Shown one piece after another: positions 1-9,554 of a stretch of DNA of 64,000 nt; positions within the stretch are counted from its first letter, which is position 1, and each line of letters begins with the position of its first letter. The stretch is from assembly GCF_016735115.1 (NCBI RefSeq), contig NZ_JAERQJ010000002.1, positions 434,001 to 498,000 of the forward strand, in the 5' to 3' direction. The stretch comes from Aquimarina mytili (lineage in GTDB: Bacteria > Bacteroidota > Bacteroidia > Flavobacteriales > Flavobacteriaceae). Under the pieces are notes generated by a model. It did not search any database. It was given only the letters and a program-made list of their open reading frames with translations, and had not been told where the DNA came from. A program made the translations under genes and the position numbers.

Positions 1-1057
1 AGTTTTTGAAAACTTGACATCTCAATACGATATCCAAAAAGTATACACTAATCATGATTATGAACCTAATGCCATAAATCGTGATGCAAAAATTAAAACA
101 CTTTTAACTAAAAATAAAATTGAATTTCTTTCCTTTAAAGATCAAGTAATTTTTGAAAAAGACGAAATCTTAAAAGCCGACGGAAGCGCTTATGTTGTAT
201 ATACGCCTTATAAAAATAAATGGAAGGATACATTTAATGCCTTAAAAGCAAAACCATGCACAACTACGCAATATCTTAATAACTTAATTACAACTACAAC
301 ACTTCCAAAAGTATCGTTGAGTGATATGGGATTTACAACATCCTCAATCAAAATACCTGATTTTGATGCGTCTCCAAATCTAATTCAAAATTATGAAGAC
401 ACTAGAAATTTTCCTGCAAAAAACAAAGGTACATCTAGACTGGGTCCTCATCTTCGTTTTGGCACTGTAGGAATAAGAACAATAGTACAAAAAGCTATCA
501 TGCAAGACAATGAAGTATTTTGGTCAGAATTAATATGGCGAGATTTTTTTATGCAAATACTTTGGCACTATCCTCATACCAAAGACAAGGCATTTAAGCC
601 AAAATATGATAGAATTAACTGGCGCAATAATGAAGATGAATTTGAGAATTGGAAAAATGGAACAACTGGATATCCTCTAGTCGATGCCGGAATGCGTCAA
701 CTTAATCAAACTGGATATATGCATAATCGTGTACGAATGGTCGTAGCAAGTTTTTTATGCAAGCATTTATTAATAGACTGGCGTTGGGGAGAAGCATATT
801 TTGCCGAAAAATTACTCGATTATGACATGTCGGCCAATGTTGGAAACTGGCAATGGGCTGCTGGTTCTGGCGTAGATGCAGCTCCATATTTTAGAATTTT
901 TAATCCTACCACTCAAATTACCAAATTTGATAAAGCATTACAATATATTAATACTTGGGTTAACGATCTCAACGAACTTACTTACCCACAACCCATAATT
1001 GATCATAAAATGGCACGAGAACGATGTTTAAAAGTCTACAAAGAAGCCATTGGTTAA
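1..1057 (+). CDS. phrB: Deoxyribodipyrimidine photolyase, 5' end outside window
   Basis: FAD-dependent class I CPD photolyase or close cryptochrome relative, which would repair UV-induced pyrimidine dimers using light. The reading frame is already open at base 1, so the TTG at 14 is not a real start; about 350 codons remain and the N-terminal part of the antenna domain (roughly 80-100 residues in a usual 430-470 residue protein) is missing. The C-terminal FAD-binding domain is complete: WSELIWRDFF, YPLVDAGMRQL, a HNRVRM segment, the DWRWGE motif and the ANVGNWQWAAGSG motif that contacts flavin and DNA. The following gene is co-oriented with a 95-bp gap. Class I CPD activity rather than cryptochrome signalling is inferred from motif similarity only. 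Confidence 0.9.
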   Translation, partial: VFENLTSQYDIQKVYTNHDYEPNAINRDAKIKTLLTKNKIEFLSFKDQVIFEKDEILKADGSAYVVYTPYKNKWKDTFNALKAKPCTTTQYLNNLITTTTLPKVSLSDMGFTTSSIKIPDFDASPNLIQNYEDTRNFPAKNKGTSRLGPHLRFGTVGIRTIVQKAIMQDNEVFWSELIWRDFFMQILWHYPHTKDKAFKPKYDRINWRNNEDEFENWKNGTTGYPLVDAGMRQLNQTGYMHNRVRMVVASFLCKHLLIDWRWGEAYFAEKLLDYDMSANVGNWQWAAGSGVDAAPYFRIFNPTTQITKFDKALQYINTWVNDLNELTYPQPIIDHKMARERCLKVYKEAIG

Positions 1058-1152
1058 CAACAAATTATAACATTTTTTTAAAATAATTCGAATGAAGTTT
1101 TTTGTATTTTAAAGGATATTTTTATAAGTACTAACCCTTAAACTTCAAACCG

Positions 1153-1518
1153 ATGAACACACAGCAAGTAGCAGATCGTTTGGTAGAGCTTTGCCGTATT
1201 GGCGAAAATATGCAGGCCATTAATGAGTTATATGCCAACAACGTAGTAAGTAAAGAAATGCCTGGTGTACCAAATTCGGTAATATCTGGTAAAGATGCAG
1301 TAACCAAAAAGAGTGAAGATTGGTATGCAAGTGTAGAAGAGTTTCATGGAGGAGAAATCTCGGATCCAATTGTTGCAGAAGATCATTTTAGTTGCAAAAT
1401 GAAAATGGACTGCACTTTTAAAGGACAAGGTCGCATGCAAATAGAAGAACTTGCCGTTTATCAAGTAAACAATGGAAAAATTACTGAGGAACAGTTTTTC
1501 TATACAATGCCTGCATAG
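1153..1518 (+). CDS. SnoaL-like / NTF2-fold protein
   Basis: Small 121-residue soluble protein with the length and pattern of the SnoaL-like branch of the NTF2 fold: an N-terminal helix (QVADRLVELCRIG), the NELYA segment, then beta strands ending in VYQVNNGKITEEQFFYTMP. NTF2-like folds form a cone-shaped pocket, but no catalytic residues could be assigned, so the ligand or reaction is unknown. It starts at an ATG, stands 95 bp after the photolyase gene and converges with the outer-membrane protein gene on the other strand (27 bp between stops). No transporter or pathway partner beside it suggests a function. Confidence 0.75.
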   Translation: MNTQQVADRLVELCRIGENMQAINELYANNVVSKEMPGVPNSVISGKDAVTKKSEDWYASVEEFHGGEISDPIVAEDHFSCKMKMDCTFKGQGRMQIEELAVYQVNNGKITEEQFFYTMPA

Positions 1519-1545
1519 AAAACTATCTATTAAAACTTCGGTAAA

Positions 1546-2175
1546 TTAGAATTTAACACCAACCGATAATTGAACAACCGAATGTTGTCTTTCGATAGTG
1601 TCATTCGCTTCATCGTCTACAATATTTGCTAGACCTAAGCTGTAACGAGCTTGAAAAAAAGCTCCCATCTCGAATTGATAACCCAATCCAAAATTAGCAC
1701 CATAATCAACATCTGAAATAATATCTTTAACATCAATATCAGATTTTTCTGTACCTCCACCAATAGAATTTTTGAGTTGTCTCACAGCAGCAGCCAGATA
1801 TCCTACTTGTGGCCCTACTTCTATACTAAAACCTGGAACTACATAAAATGGATAGTATTTTACCATTACTGGTAAATAAATATAATCTAGTTTGAGTATT
1901 TCATCATCAAAGTTAGGTTCTTCACTATCATATTTCACCCCTTGAAAAGAATATAACAACTCAGGTTGCACAGCTAAATACTCATTAATGGGGATTTCGG
2001 CAGCTAAACCAACATGGACAATAGTTCTTGGATCAAAACCGCTAGTTTGGTCTCCAAGAAGATCAGCAACATTAAGTCCGAATTTAAAGCCCATTTGAAA
2101 CGATTCTACTTGGGCATTACTTGTCTGAGCCATTAAACCAAGCACTAAAACAATGAAATAAAGTCTTTTAATCAT
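1546..2175 (-). CDS. PorT-like outer-membrane beta-barrel protein
   Basis: A 209-residue protein with a clear Sec signal peptide (MIKRLYFIVLVLGLMAQTSNAQ), followed by a small barrel of the flavobacterial porin / outer-membrane beta-barrel (PorT-like) family. Signs are the GFKFGLNVADLLG opening, alternating strands such as YIYLPVMVKYYPF, and a C-terminus ending in phenylalanine (VQLSVGVKF). The open frame extends 27 codons upstream, but that extension is not signal-like and starting at the ATG at 2175 puts the signal peptide at the N-terminus. Members of this family are usually of unknown function; transport specificity cannot be read from the sequence. It stands alone, 220 bp from the LysR gene. 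Confidence 0.8.
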   Translation of the reverse strand: MIKRLYFIVLVLGLMAQTSNAQVESFQMGFKFGLNVADLLGDQTSGFDPRTIVHVGLAAEIPINEYLAVQPELLYSFQGVKYDSEEPNFDDEILKLDYIYLPVMVKYYPFYVVPGFSIEVGPQVGYLAAAVRQLKNSIGGGTEKSDIDVKDIISDVDYGANFGLGYQFEMGAFFQARYSLGLANIVDDEANDTIERQHSVVQLSVGVKF

Positions 2176-2395
2176 AATTATAAATTTGGAGCAAATTAGT
2201 ATATAAACGAAAAAAAATCCGTAAAATTTCTTTTGATACTTATATAATACATACACTTCACATTAAGTATCAATCAAAATATATTCTAATCAATTTTCTT
2301 CACTACTAATTTTCTAAATGAAGAAAAAATGAAAACCAAAAGTAAACAACACTTTCCAGAAATAAAAAAATATAATTACGCCTGTAACGATTAAA

Positions 2396-3280
2396 CTATA
2401 CGTTAAGTAAACTTTTAATTTGTTCTAGGGCTGGATTTCGATTATTTTCTTTCCAAATCACCGATAATAATGTTTTTTGTGATATCCGCGGAATTTCAAG
2501 AAACTTTACCCCTAAATCAAATCCATACTGTAGTGATGTAGGAACTATAGCAACTCCTAACCCACTCTCGACCAACTTATAAATAGTTTGAGCGTGAACA
2601 GATTTATGAGAAACTTTAGGTGTAAAACCTTTATCCTCGCAGATACTCATTATCTTATCATAGTATAAGGAGCTATAATCGGAAGAAAATAACACAAAAT
2701 TTTCTTCCGATACCTGCTTAATACTTCTAAATGTCTCTTTTGTCAATTTGTGATTTTCTGGTAAAACCAAAGAAAAAGTATCTTCAAAAACTGTTCTCAT
2801 TTTCAAACCTTTTGGCACACGAGCCAATCTTACAAAACCTATATCTAACTGATCTTTTTCTATAGCTTCAACTTGTAAGTGATTAGACATTTCTTCTAGA
2901 TTAAATCGTATTGCAGGAAACTTTGTATTAGATTTTACCAACAACTCAGGAATCACTGTTTGCATTGCCGATCCCAAAAAACCAATTCGTATTTCTCCTT
3001 TATTACCCTTATCAATCAAACGAGTTTGTTTTACGGTAAAATCAATATGATTAAAAATATACTCCAGTTCTTTTTTAAGATAAAGACCCGCTGGCGTTAA
3101 ACTTACATTACGTTTATTTCTATCAAAAAGCGAAACCCCGATACGTTCTTCCAGTTGTTTAATCTGCCTACTCAACCCTGGCTGGGAAATAAATAATTTC
3201 TCTGCTGCTTTTCTAAAATGAAGTTCTTCTGCAACAGCCAAAAAATATGCAAAATGTCGAAGCTCTAATTGATAACTCAT
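2396..3280 (-). CDS. LysR-family transcriptional regulator, probable hut regulator
   Basis: A 294-residue LysR-type regulator. Residues about 5-65 form the winged HTH (LHFRKAAEKLFISQPGLSR, then the KRNVSLTPAG wing), and about 90-290 form the LysR substrate-binding domain (GEIRIGFLG, GLGVAIVPTS). It is divergent from hutH with 92 bp between start codons, the classic arrangement for a LysR protein controlling its neighbour and itself. The inferred role is therefore regulation of histidine degradation, with histidine or urocanate as possible inducer. That differs from the HutC (GntR) and HutP regulation known in Proteobacteria and Bacillus. Family assignment is secure; target and ligand are inference. 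Confidence 0.9.
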   Translation of the reverse strand: MSYQLELRHFAYFLAVAEELHFRKAAEKLFISQPGLSRQIKQLEERIGVSLFDRNKRNVSLTPAGLYLKKELEYIFNHIDFTVKQTRLIDKGNKGEIRIGFLGSAMQTVIPELLVKSNTKFPAIRFNLEEMSNHLQVEAIEKDQLDIGFVRLARVPKGLKMRTVFEDTFSLVLPENHKLTKETFRSIKQVSEENFVLFSSDYSSLYYDKIMSICEDKGFTPKVSHKSVHAQTIYKLVESGLGVAIVPTSLQYGFDLGVKFLEIPRISQKTLLSVIWKENNRNPALEQIKSLLNV

Positions 3281-3285
3281 AGTTA

Positions 3286-3345
3286 TTAGTAATTAACAAA
3301 ATAAGTATTTTTAATTATTAAAAGTAACTATTAATTTAGTAATTA
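3286..3345. promoter_or_regulatory. Divergent LysR-hutH control region with a 10-nt direct repeat
   Basis: The 92-bp gap between the LysR gene and hutH is extremely AT-rich. The decamer TTAGTAATTA occurs at 3286-3295 and again at 3336-3345, exactly 50 bp apart, that is about five helical turns, so both copies face the same side of the DNA. This would suit a LysR tetramer contacting two sites, but no classical T-N11-A box stands out. A weak -7 box (TAATTTAG, one mismatch to TAnnTTTG) lies around 3332-3339. Binding is inference. Confidence 0.35.
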
Positions 3346-3372
3346 CAAATCAGCAACATAATACTGTCAAAT

Positions 3373-4944
3373 ATGTCACAACATTTTTCTTACGGAGAAG
3401 ATTATCTTACCGCTGGAATGGCCATAAAAATAGCTCAAGGAGAAATTAAAGGCATCATCTCTGAAGCCACTAGAAATAAAATTCAAAAAAACCGCCAAGT
3501 AGTTGATAATATTGTCGAAAAAGGACAACCAGTGTATGGGATCAATACAGGTTTTGGACCATTATGCACAACAAAAATCACGAAAGAAGAAACAAAAATT
3601 TTACAAAGTAACATTTTACAAAGCCATAGTGTTGGTGTAGGAGAACCTATCGACCGTCAAATTGCAAAGTTGATGATGATTTTAAAAATACAGTCATTGG
3701 CCAAAGGGCATTCTGGTATAGCAGTAAAAACTATTGAAAGAATATTATGGCACATAGAAAATGATGCTATACCGATAGTACCTTGTCAGGGATCTGTAGG
3801 TGCTTCTGGAGATTTAGCCCCGCTGTCCCATTTATTTTTACCTCTAATCGGATTAGGAAAAGTCATATATCAACAAAAAACAATAACCACAAAAGAATTA
3901 TTTAAACATACCGGGTTAACTCCCGTTGATTTAGGTCCAAAAGAAGGTCTTGCCTTAATTAACGGAACACAATTTATTGCTGCACATGCCGTACAAGTTC
4001 TATCAAAACTTCACAATTGTCTTTCGCATGCAGATATTATTGGTGCAATGATGATTGAAGGACTACAAGGATCGGTTAAACCTTTTTACAAAGAGCTACA
4101 TCAATTACGCCCTTTTAAAGGAAATATTCATACAGCAACCAGGGTAAAATCTTTATTAAAAGGTTCAGAAATCATGGAAGATCATATTGATTGCGATAGA
4201 GTTCAGGATCCATACTCCCTGCGTTGTATCCCTCAAGTTCATGGTGCTTCAAGAAATGCGTGGCTACATCTCAAAGAGTTACTTGAAATAGAACTCAACT
4301 CTGTTACAGATAACCCAATCATTATAGATGAAAACCTTACCATTAGTGGGGGTAGTTTTCATGGACAACCACTAGCAATGGCATTAGATTATGCATGCTT
4401 AGCCGCTTCAGAAATCGGTAATATTTCAGATCGTAGAATATATCTTGCACTAGAAGGAAACTCACCGGGAGTACCAAAACTACTTATGGAGGATACAGGA
4501 ATCAATTCTGGCTATATGATTCTTCAATACACAACGGCGGCATTAGCAAGTGAAAATAAAGGGCTATGTTTTCCATCAAGCGCAGATAGTATCCCAACAT
4601 CTCTAGGGCAAGAAGATCATGTAAGCATGGGATCTATCGGTGGAAGAAAAGCATTAAGAGTACTTGAAAATGTAGAAAAAATCCTAGCCATTGAGCTACT
4701 AACCGCTACCCAAGCTTTTGAATTTAGAAAACCTCTAAAATCGGGAAAAATCCTTGACGAAATTCATAAATATGTAAGAACAGTAGTACCTTTTGCAGAT
4801 AAGGACCGTGTGTTTGCAGATGATATTGAAAAAGGAATTGAGATGATTAAAGACAATACCATAATACATATTACTGATAAAATCTCTAAAAGGGAAAAAT
4901 TATCATTGGAAACCCAGTATTCTAATGAATTTGAGGTATATTAA
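3373..4944 (+). CDS. hutH: Histidine ammonia-lyase
   Basis: First enzyme of histidine degradation: L-histidine to trans-urocanate plus ammonia, in the cytoplasm. The 523-residue length is close to the usual 500-510. The Ala144-Ser145-Gly146 triad inside GSVGASGDLAPLSHL forms the MIO electrophile of this family, and the YGINTGFGPL motif near residue 55 carries the catalytic tyrosine. It is the first gene of a compact same-strand run hutH-hutI-hutU-hutG (gaps of 38, 6 and 18 bp), probably one transcript under the divergent LysR gene. No histidine permease gene accompanies the cluster. Confidence 0.97.
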   Translation: MSQHFSYGEDYLTAGMAIKIAQGEIKGIISEATRNKIQKNRQVVDNIVEKGQPVYGINTGFGPLCTTKITKEETKILQSNILQSHSVGVGEPIDRQIAKLMMILKIQSLAKGHSGIAVKTIERILWHIENDAIPIVPCQGSVGASGDLAPLSHLFLPLIGLGKVIYQQKTITTKELFKHTGLTPVDLGPKEGLALINGTQFIAAHAVQVLSKLHNCLSHADIIGAMMIEGLQGSVKPFYKELHQLRPFKGNIHTATRVKSLLKGSEIMEDHIDCDRVQDPYSLRCIPQVHGASRNAWLHLKELLEIELNSVTDNPIIIDENLTISGGSFHGQPLAMALDYACLAASEIGNISDRRIYLALEGNSPGVPKLLMEDTGINSGYMILQYTTAALASENKGLCFPSSADSIPTSLGQEDHVSMGSIGGRKALRVLENVEKILAIELLTATQAFEFRKPLKSGKILDEIHKYVRTVVPFADKDRVFADDIEKGIEMIKDNTIIHITDKISKREKLSLETQYSNEFEVY

Positions 4945-4982
4945 TTAGATAAATATGTTTAGGAAAACTGTAAAGTAGCATT

Positions 4983-6236
4983 ATGAAGAAATACAAATTA
5001 ATTGGTCCGTTTTCTCAACTTATAAGTCTGGAAGAGATAGCCACAAAAGGTCCTATCAAGGATGAAGAATTATCTATCCAGAACAATGTAGGAATACTTA
5101 TTGAAAATGAGAAAATCTATAGCATAGGTGATTATACTGAAATTAAAAAAGAGGCGGCTTCATTAGATGCCGAAATTATCGAATTACAAGCCAATTATGT
5201 ATGTACTCCTGGATTTGTAGACGCGCATACGCATATTTGCTTTTCGGGATCAAGAGCAAGAGATTATGCTATGCGAAATGGTGGTAAATCGTATTTAGAG
5301 ATTGCCGAAGCCGGAGGCGGAATTTGGGATACAGTAACACAAACCAGGAAAGCAACACAACAAGAACTTACTTACGGTATTCTGAAACGAGCAAATACAC
5401 TCTTGAAAAGTGGAATTACCACTATAGAAGTAAAAAGTGGATATGGACTATCTGTTTCTGAAGAATTAAAAATGCTACGTGCTATAAAAAGTGCTAATCA
5501 AAACCTGGAAGCTGATCTTATTCCTACCTGTCTGGCCGCACATATGCTACCCAAAGATTTTGATGGAAATCATGAAACATATCTTGACACCATAAGCAAT
5601 ACGCTTTTCCCTATCCTAAAAGAAGAGAATCTTACCAACAGAATCGATGCTTTTATTGAAAAAAGCGCTTTTCTTCCATCAGACATTTACCTGTATTTTA
5701 GGAAAGCTAAAGCAATGGGGTTTGATATTACAGTTCATGCAGACCAGTTTAGCACAGGAGGTAGTGAAGTTGCTGTACAAATGAATGCAATTAGTGCAGA
5801 TCATCTTGAAGCAAGCACCGAAGACGAAATAGCTTTATTGAGTAATAGCAATGTAGTTTCAGTAGCTTTACCAGGTGCTTCTATTGGATTAGGATGCGAT
5901 TTTACTCCTGCTCGAAAACTATTGGATGCAGGAGGTGCCCTTGCCATTGCTAGCGACTGGAACCCAGGGTCAGCACCTATGGGAGACCTATTAACTCAAG
6001 CATGCATTTTAGGTACATTCCAAAAATTATCCAATGCAGAAGTCTTGGCAGGAATCACATGTAGAGCATCAGCTGCCCTGAATCTTAATGACCGTGGACG
6101 ATTAGTAACCGGTATGTTAGCCGATTTTAATCTGTTTCGTACAAATCATTTTAACGAAATATTCTATCATCAAGGAAAAATGACTCCTTCTCAAGTATGG
6201 AAACGAGGAGATATTGTGTATTCTGATCATAATTAA
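4983..6236 (+). CDS. hutI: Imidazolonepropionase
   Basis: Hydrolyses 4-imidazolone-5-propionate to N-formimidoyl-L-glutamate, third step of the Hut pathway. The 417-residue amidohydrolase-fold protein has the metal-binding His82-Thr-His84 pair in GFVDAHTHICFSGSR, the substrate-binding region after it, a metal-ligand HADQF motif near residue 252, SADHLEAS near 272 and the ASDWNPGS segment carrying the metal-binding aspartate. Its gene order between hutH and hutU, with only 6 bp before hutU, supports translational coupling in the operon. Confidence 0.97.
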   Translation: MKKYKLIGPFSQLISLEEIATKGPIKDEELSIQNNVGILIENEKIYSIGDYTEIKKEAASLDAEIIELQANYVCTPGFVDAHTHICFSGSRARDYAMRNGGKSYLEIAEAGGGIWDTVTQTRKATQQELTYGILKRANTLLKSGITTIEVKSGYGLSVSEELKMLRAIKSANQNLEADLIPTCLAAHMLPKDFDGNHETYLDTISNTLFPILKEENLTNRIDAFIEKSAFLPSDIYLYFRKAKAMGFDITVHADQFSTGGSEVAVQMNAISADHLEASTEDEIALLSNSNVVSVALPGASIGLGCDFTPARKLLDAGGALAIASDWNPGSAPMGDLLTQACILGTFQKLSNAEVLAGITCRASAALNLNDRGRLVTGMLADFNLFRTNHFNEIFYHQGKMTPSQVWKRGDIVYSDHN

Positions 6237-6242
6237 ACAACA

Positions 6243-8249
6243 ATGAACTTCAAAGAAAAAATACTTCAGGGCATACCTCAAACATTACCATCAAAAAAAG
6301 AGTTGGATGCTACCATTAGTCGTGCTCCAAAGCGAAAACAAATCTTATCGATAGAGGAAAAAAAATTGGCTCTTCGTAATGCGTTGAGATATTTCCCAAA
6401 ACCATGGCACGATGAGCTTGCTTTAGAGTTCTTAGAAGAACTTAATGAATATGGCCGTATTTATATGTATCGCTTTATACCAGAATATGATATATATGCC
6501 CGCCCTATTGATGAATATCCTGCCAAAACCAAACAAGCAGCCGGTCTTATGTTAATGATTCAAAATAACCTGGACCCCGAAGTAGCTCAACATCCTTATG
6601 AGTTAATTACGTATGGAGGGAATGGTGCCGTTTTTCAAAATTGGGCACAATATCTTATTACAATGCAGTATTTAGCAACAATAACCGATGAGCAAACCTT
6701 GCATATGTACTCTGGACACCCTATGGGATTATTCCCATCTTCAAAAGATGCGCCTAGAGTAGTGGTTACTAATGGAATGATGATACCTAATTACTCTAAA
6801 CCTGATGATTGGGAAAAATATAATGCATTGGGCGTTACTCAGTATGGTCAAATGACAGCAGGAAGTTATATGTATATTGGTCCACAAGGTATTGTTCATG
6901 GTACAACCATTACGGTAATGAACGCTTTTAGAAAAACGTTGAAATCAAATGAAATTCCGGCTGGTAAGATTTTTTTAACGGCAGGATTAGGTGGAATGAG
7001 CGGAGCACAACCAAAAGCAGGCACTATAGCCGGATGCATAACAATTTGTGCCGAAATCAATTCGCAAGCCGCCATTAAACGTTATGATCAAGGTTGGGTA
7101 GATGAAATTCTTGATAATCTTACAGATTTAGTAGACAGAACCCAAAAAGCAGTTAAAAACAATGAGGTTGTATCTATTGCCTATCAAGGTAACATTGTAG
7201 ACGTTTGGGAACGATTCTATGACGAAAACATACATATAGAACTAGGGTCTGATCAAACATCATTACATAATCCATGGTCTGGCGGATATTATCCCGTTGG
7301 GCTTAGTTATGAAGAATCCAATGCAATGATTGCAAACAACCCGAAACAGTTTAAAACTAAAGTTCAGGAATCATTACGAAGGCATGCAGCCGCAATTAAT
7401 AAACATACAGAAAGAGGTACTTACTTTTTTGACTATGGAAATGCATTTTTACTTGAGGCTTCACGAGCGGGTGCAGATATAATGGCTAAAAATGGCATTG
7501 ATTTTAAATACCCATCATACGTGCAGGATATTCTTGGACCTATGTGTTTCGATTACGGATTTGGACCATTTAGATGGGTTTGTACTTCAGGGAACCCCGA
7601 AGACTTAGACAAAACCGATCAAATTGCTTTAGAAGTAATGAAAGTAATTAAAAAAGCTTCTCCAAAAGAAATTCAACAACAGATGCAGGATAACATTACT
7701 TGGATACAGGAAGCTAAACAAAATAAACTCGTAGTAGGCTCGCAGGCAAGAATTTTATATGCCGATGCCGAAGGGAGAATAAAAATTGCTCAAGCCTTTA
7801 ACGAGGCCATCAAAAATGGAAAAATTACTTCGCCAATAGTTTTAGGAAGAGATCATCATGATGTAAGTGGTACAGATTCGCCTTATAGAGAAACTAGCAA
7901 TATCTATGATGGCAGCAAGTTTACTGCCGATATGGCCATTCACAATGTTATTGGAGATAGTTTTAGAGGAGCAACCTGGGTATCAATACACAATGGTGGC
8001 GGTGTTGGTTGGGGAGAAGTAATAAATGGAGGTTTCGGACTTGTTCTAGATGGATCTAATGAAGCCGCACAAAGATTACAACGTATGCTCTTTTATGATG
8101 TAAATAATGGTATATCCAGAAGAAGCTGGGCCAGAAATAAAGAAGCGTTATTTGCCATTCAAAGAGAAATGGAGCGCACTCCGGATCTAAAAGTTACTTT
8201 GCCAAACTTGGTCGAAGAGAACATAATCAATAAAAATTTTAAGAGTTAA
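6243..8249 (+). CDS. hutU: Urocanate hydratase
   Basis: Converts urocanate to 4-imidazolone-5-propionate using a tightly bound NAD+ as electrophile. At 668 residues it is longer than the roughly 555-residue Pseudomonas or Bacillus enzymes and fits the long urocanase form. Visible motifs are YGGNGAVFQNW (about 124-134), the glycine-rich NAD-binding TAGLGGMSGAQPKAG (246-260), GSDQTSLHNPWSGGYYPVG, and the C-terminal GRDHHDVSGTDSPYRETSN block. The extra length is spread through the middle and N-terminal parts. It sits 6 bp after hutI and 18 bp before hutG. Confidence 0.96.
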   Translation: MNFKEKILQGIPQTLPSKKELDATISRAPKRKQILSIEEKKLALRNALRYFPKPWHDELALEFLEELNEYGRIYMYRFIPEYDIYARPIDEYPAKTKQAAGLMLMIQNNLDPEVAQHPYELITYGGNGAVFQNWAQYLITMQYLATITDEQTLHMYSGHPMGLFPSSKDAPRVVVTNGMMIPNYSKPDDWEKYNALGVTQYGQMTAGSYMYIGPQGIVHGTTITVMNAFRKTLKSNEIPAGKIFLTAGLGGMSGAQPKAGTIAGCITICAEINSQAAIKRYDQGWVDEILDNLTDLVDRTQKAVKNNEVVSIAYQGNIVDVWERFYDENIHIELGSDQTSLHNPWSGGYYPVGLSYEESNAMIANNPKQFKTKVQESLRRHAAAINKHTERGTYFFDYGNAFLLEASRAGADIMAKNGIDFKYPSYVQDILGPMCFDYGFGPFRWVCTSGNPEDLDKTDQIALEVMKVIKKASPKEIQQQMQDNITWIQEAKQNKLVVGSQARILYADAEGRIKIAQAFNEAIKNGKITSPIVLGRDHHDVSGTDSPYRETSNIYDGSKFTADMAIHNVIGDSFRGATWVSIHNGGGVGWGEVINGGFGLVLDGSNEAAQRLQRMLFYDVNNGISRRSWARNKEALFAIQREMERTPDLKVTLPNLVEENIINKNFKS

Positions 8250-8267
8250 TATATAGTATATAAAATC

Positions 8268-9221
8268 ATGAAATATTACATGCAGCCGAATAAGGACCTC
8301 TGGACTGGTCGTTCATCGAATGATCAATTGTATCTGCATGAAAAGATTATTTGTCATGATCTAAAAAGGGATGCCTTTCCTGACACCAATAAGAAGTCTT
8401 TTGCTTTGTTAGGGTATGCCTGCGACGAAGGTGTGCGTAGGAATCATGGTCGTATTGGTGCAAAAGAAGGCCCCGATGTCATTCGAAAAATGTTAGCTCC
8501 ATTATCAAATCATTTTTCTGATGATTTAACCATTTTAGATATTGGAAATATTACATGCCCAACAGGAAATCTTGAAGAAACACAACTCGAAACTTCAAAC
8601 TGCATTGCTACGATTTTAAAGAATCAAATATTTCCCATTGTTGTAGGTGGAGGTCATGACCTTGCCTATGCCCATTATAATGGAATTAAAAAGCAATTTC
8701 CAGAAAAAAGAATTGGGATTATTAATTTTGATGCGCATTTTGATCTTAGAGTAGTAAAAGATCAAGGAAACTCTGGCACTCCTTTTTATCAAATTGCTAA
8801 AGAAAATAATATATTCGAATACCTATGTCTTGGTATTCAAAAAGAAGCAAATAATAGAGAGTTATTTGAAACTGCAAACAAATTAAATGTTAACTATCTT
8901 TTTAATACCGAGTTTACTCTTCTAAATAAGGATGAAATCACTAAAGCTGTTGATACTTTAATAGATTCTGTAGATCTTGTTTATCTTACCATCGATATTG
9001 ATGGATTCTCTTCTGCATATGCTCCGGGGGTAAGTGCTCCTTCTCCAGTAGGTTTTTCTTTGAACATAGCACTAGAAACCATTCAAAAGATTTGTCATTC
9101 TAAAAAGTTATTAAGTGTTGACTTAGTAGAATTCAATCCTAAATATGATATTGATCACTGTACCGCAAGGTTAGCTTCCAGATTAATTTATAGTATCCTA
9201 CAAGAACTACAAAGCATATAA
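8268..9221 (+). CDS. hutG: Formimidoylglutamase (arginase family)
   Basis: Last Hut enzyme: N-formimidoyl-L-glutamate plus water to glutamate plus formamide. The 317-residue protein has the complete binuclear manganese site of the ureohydrolase family: His130 in VGGGHD, Asp155, His157 and Asp159 in NFDAHFDLR, and Asp243 and Asp245 in TIDIDGF. Presence of this one-step hydrolase, and absence of a deiminase plus formylglutamate amidohydrolase, means the cluster uses the four-enzyme route. Related ureohydrolases such as agmatinase are possible from motifs alone, but the operon settles the assignment. Confidence 0.95.
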   Translation: MKYYMQPNKDLWTGRSSNDQLYLHEKIICHDLKRDAFPDTNKKSFALLGYACDEGVRRNHGRIGAKEGPDVIRKMLAPLSNHFSDDLTILDIGNITCPTGNLEETQLETSNCIATILKNQIFPIVVGGGHDLAYAHYNGIKKQFPEKRIGIINFDAHFDLRVVKDQGNSGTPFYQIAKENNIFEYLCLGIQKEANNRELFETANKLNVNYLFNTEFTLLNKDEITKAVDTLIDSVDLVYLTIDIDGFSSAYAPGVSAPSPVGFSLNIALETIQKICHSKKLLSVDLVEFNPKYDIDHCTARLASRLIYSILQELQSI

Positions 9222-9363
9222 CAAAACCTTTTAAAGAACACTTTTCTAAACGTTTGTATAACCACTACATACAAAGAGGGAGTTTTATTTCTCTATTTAA
9301 TGCTATCAAGCTCTTGCCAAGAAGTTAAAGAAAAATCTCCGATTCACTTTTTAAAAATAAAGA

Positions 9364-9387
9364 AGGGATTACCAAAAAATAATCCCT
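9364..9387 (-). terminator. Hairpin, terminator-like on the minus strand
   Basis: An 8-bp perfect stem (AGGGATTA pairing with TAATCCCT) with an 8-nt loop. Read on the minus strand it is followed by a T-rich run (TCTTTATTTTTAAAAAG), whereas the plus-strand side lacks a T tract. It lies about 50 bp downstream of the small minus-strand frame at 9436-9516 and may end that transcript. It could also weakly stop hutG read-through. Confidence 0.5.
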
Positions 9388-9435
9388 CGTATTGATTTAA
9401 AAAACAAATAGCCAATATTTGTTATATCTCTATTA

Positions 9436-9516
9436 CTACTTACGAATCGCATAACTTGAAGCTTCTGGGAGTTCACTTAAAAATTTAACTATACTATTAA
9501 AGTTTAAATAATTCAT
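9436..9516 (-). CDS. Possible 26-residue peptide gene
   Basis: An ATG-started frame encoding a 26-residue peptide beginning MNYLNFNSIVKFLSELP and ending ASSYAIRK, with an amphipathic helical look and no signal peptide. Support is contextual. A box TACTTTAG (one mismatch to TAnnTTTG) lies just upstream, preceded after 20 nt by TTG as in Bacteroidota promoters, and a hairpin with a T-rich tail follows the stop. I recognise no family. It could be a leader peptide, a signalling peptide, a small toxin, or chance. Confidence 0.35.
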   Translation of the reverse strand: MNYLNFNSIVKFLSELPEASSYAIRK

Positions 9517-9554
9517 GATTGTGTGATTTAAGGTTATTTGATACTAAAGTAGCT

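Noticed and set aside
14..16. TTG at 14 as the start of the photolyase
   Set aside because: The frame is open back to base 1 and encodes family-like residues before 14; the gene simply begins outside the window.
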